Source: Symbiodinium natans (taxonomy: Eukaryota > Sar > Dinophyceae > Suessiales > Symbiodiniaceae). Taken from it: a stretch of 64,000 bases of DNA. Positions 61,413-64,000 of this stretch are shown here, in pieces. The notes under the pieces were generated by a model, which was not told where the DNA came from, did no database searches, and worked only from the letters and a program-made list of their open reading frames with translations. Numbering within the stretch: position 1 is the first letter of the stretch; every line of letters begins with the position of its first letter. The stretch covers positions 105,027-169,026 of the forward strand of contig CAJNDS010000310.1 of assembly GCA_905221605.1 (NCBI GenBank), in the 5' to 3' direction. A program made the translations under genes and the position numbers.

Positions 61413-63262
61413 CTGAGATTTCGAAGGCTCGATCGCAGGAAGCGTCTTCCTGCGCTGGTAGCCTGGCGGCTGAGGGTTCCGACCAAAGAAAGCAAAAAAA
61501 CAAAGATCTTGGTCCAGCTCCAGAAGGCCTGGTCCTCGGCTGTGCACCGTAGACTCCTGGGGAATGACAAGGGGCCGTCCATTGTCAGACTCAGCGACCT
61601 TCACGGTTCGTATGATGTCATTACTCCACTATGAGCATGTCGAAGTAACATGTCGCCTTCGTCTGCATGTGAACTCGAGTCGTACCACCCGATTCTACAT
61701 GCAGGGCAACACCGTGCAACTGCCAAAGGCTGGTTGTCCTTCAACAGGTGCAACCTTTCCACACGTAGAATCCCTAACTCCCTAACCTTCAAACATGACT
61801 CCTCCCGCTAAATCCCCGAAATTGCCCTGCGAACTTCAGCATCGCGGCCTTTTGGTGAGGCATTCAGTGCAGAGTGCGGCTCCTGAGCTTGGAAGAACTT
61901 GGAGGTACTCACAAGGCGCAAAGCTCGTATCTTACAAGGTTTCACATTGACATTCATAACAGCACAAGACAGTGAAACGGTCCCAGGGTCCGTGCTGCAC
62001 CTGTGCACAGGGCCCCCTGTGCCCACTGTACATTCTGATGCCTCACCCTTGAGCCGAGTCAGCTTGCATCAAGCAAAGCTTGGGACGCAACAAAGCCATG
62101 AAGTTAGCCAGCGAAAAGGTAGCTTTCACATAATTCCATGGAGGACCTTGAGCGCCCTGCTTTACGAAGCTCGCAAGATGAGAAAGGATTCTACACGGCA
62201 CGACGAACATGATTCAGGAGACAAGAAACCAACACTCAACACGCAACACATGGCGAGACAACATTAGACATGAGACGAGGACGCGGAACATGACATGAGC
62301 CACGACACGAGACGCCAGTCACGAGACGCAAGTCACGAGCGGAACACGGGACGAGACTGGACATGATGTGCCCGATACCTGCCAACGCACTGTTAAGACG
62401 CGAGGGACCCGCGCCTCGTCCAATCCTATTCCCAACAGGATCCAAGAACAACGAAAGAGAACGACATTGAATAACAGCGACCCGGCTGGGGGCCGATCCC
62501 TGCGACTGCTAACGCTCTGTTAGGCATCGAGGACACGAGAACCTGTAGGCAAACAAAGCTACAGCTGCTGCGCGATGCTCGCAGACTTGGAAACTCGGCA
62601 ACGCTTGGAGAACACTTGGCAAAAGCTTCCAGAACATGAAACGCACGAGAGTCACGAGAGCGCATAACAACTGCTCGACCAATTTCCCTCAAACCCTTTG
62701 TCATTGAACAAAAAAGAACCATTCCGCTGCAATCACATGCCTGACTGAGGCTGCCCATCCTGGCACCATAGTTCAGCTCCGCGCTGGAAGCTGGCTTCCT
62801 CAGAGCATGCGTCAGGGCATGTGGCGGCATGCGGCCAGCATTGACAAGTCAGAACAATACTGCATCATTTTGGGTGCAGCACCCCATGAAATCTGGCCAG
62901 CCAGAATCTGTACCCTCCCAAATATTGAAGCAGCAGACCTGCGTAAACCGACCAAGGTAACACGGAAAGCCCATCACAGTGGTGCCGTGAGGAAAACTGG
63001 GGCCAGACCTGCTTTGTCAGGTCTATTGCCTGAGCGCACTGAGCGTCTCCTACATATGACAAAAAACCATCAGCTGAGCACCGGTGCCATCTCAACACAA
63101 TCGCCAAGTTCCAGTGGCTTCACGAAAGCGGATGCCCTGCCAAATGCTCAGACTTGCAGCACGTGTCAGAGTTGTGCTGTAGAAAGCTTCCCCGGTTCGG
63201 ACGTGTCATGGCCTCTCGAGCTCCGCAAAAGCTCGCATGCAAATGCGTCCACGCTGATTCAC
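61413..63262. other. Unannotated stretch
   Basis: A degenerate acgagac/cacgagac repeat occupies 62190-62360. No supported gene. Confidence 0.35.
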
Positions 63263-63375
63263 CTCGGCTTCATTGGCTTCCTCTTCTCGTACGTAGATTT
63301 TAGACTGGACAATGCTCTCTGTATACTCCGAGAACCGGGCAAATATGGAGACTATTCTCTGGATGTTTTTGGCAC
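63263..63375 (-). CDS. Orphan 37-codon exon, unknown protein
   Basis: Minus-strand block from tgcaag|GTGCC to GCCGAG|GTGAATC, phase 1 in and 0 out, encoding AKNIQRIVSIFARFSEYTES then IVQSKIYVREEEANEAE. The charged helical sequence looks coding. The open frame continues upstream to 63706 through hydrophobic stretches (FLSAFALRAGLAFALGLAVG) that could be membrane helices or an intron read-through. Confidence 0.4.
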
Positions 63376-64000
63376 CTTGCAGAACACAATGGTCCGTGAA
63401 TGACAATTCCGTGCGCAGTCCAACCGCCAAACCCAATGCGAACGCTAAGCCAGCGCGCAGGGCAAACGCTGAGAGAAAACAAATCCAACTCCATCGGCTC
63501 GGCTCAGTTCGCCAGAGGTGAACTGCCACAGGACTCGGAACTCGATAGAACACAGCTCCAACTACAGCTCCGAGGCTGGGAAGCAATAGCAACCACCGGG
63601 CCTGCACTAAATATCTTTGGAGCCCATCTTGATGTACTTGTGATTCAGAAACGACGGACAAGCGTCCTTCGTATCCCACCTGACTCTCTATGGGGATGCT
63701 GCACACTCTTCAGGCTCCAGATTCAAAGCCAGCCTTCGTGAACTGTCGGAAATCTGGCTGGACAATGCCCATGCCCTTCGTCTCCTGATTGCCACGACGA
63801 AGCGGTCGTCACCAACATGGGACTCCAACAAGCCATGCAACCAGGCGTTTTCACTTGCAGATCAAAGTCTGACAAACAAACCAAGAGATGCGCAAAAGCG
63901 CAGAGACATTGGCAAAGCGATGCCACACTCGGCATCTTGACCGTCTTGACCCATGCGGCCTTGGCGACCCTGATGCAATGCCAACAAATGCCAACAAATG
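63376..64000. other. Window end
   Basis: It holds the open continuation described for the preceding exon, with two hydrophobic segments on the minus strand, and no other supported feature. Confidence 0.3.

Overview
This 64 kb window looks like nuclear DNA of a dinoflagellate, most likely a Symbiodiniaceae alga. The case rests on four things. Exons that can be chained by protein logic are very short. Their introns mostly start with GC or GA instead of GT. Nearly all acceptors read AG|G, the rule reported for Symbiodinium. Transposable elements of typical dinoflagellate type (a copia element and LINE-like elements with a C-terminal CCHC/nuclease-like domain) fill the middle, and there is a block of degenerate TTTAGGG repeat. 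No tRNA, rRNA, bacterial operon or CRISPR array was seen.

Layout. 1-20.9 kb: sparse, intron-rich minus-strand coding traces (a Tudor-like exon, an EF-hand exon chain at 4.6-5.1 kb, several orphan exons) between large simple repeats (CAG, TTC, C/T tracts, a 10-bp TTGCCCCRC array). 20.9-27.4 kb: a plus-strand Ty1/copia element with gag and pol, zinc knuckle, protease, a SAP-like segment, integrase, reverse transcriptase and RNase H. It needs a +1 shift between gag and pol, carries a one-base lesion near its end, and shows no LTR pair. 27.4-34.5 kb: a GC-rich graveyard of LINE-like elements, including a three-level nest (minus in plus in minus). 34.5-41.2 kb: mostly noncoding, a few orphan minus exons, a long CATA microsatellite.

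41.3-46.0 kb: a minus-strand gene joining a HAD-type phosphatase-like domain, a protein kinase domain and degenerate EF-hands. 46.7-48.4 kb: a minus-strand EF-hand-like gene. 51.7-51.9 kb: interstitial telomere-like repeat. 53.8-59.2 kb: a calcium-dependent protein kinase (CDPK) on the minus strand, reconstructed here as 24 exons that keep one frame of 453 codons plus stop, with complete kinase motifs and four canonical EF-hands. 59.2-64 kb: three further minus-strand exons and simple repeats.

Every host coding segment I could support lies on the minus strand, which fits the one-directional gene arrays described for dinoflagellates. The recognisable host genes centre on calcium and phosphorylation signalling. 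The most unusual is the HAD-kinase-EF-hand fusion. Exon limits are read by eye from splice signals and frame continuity and have no transcript support.
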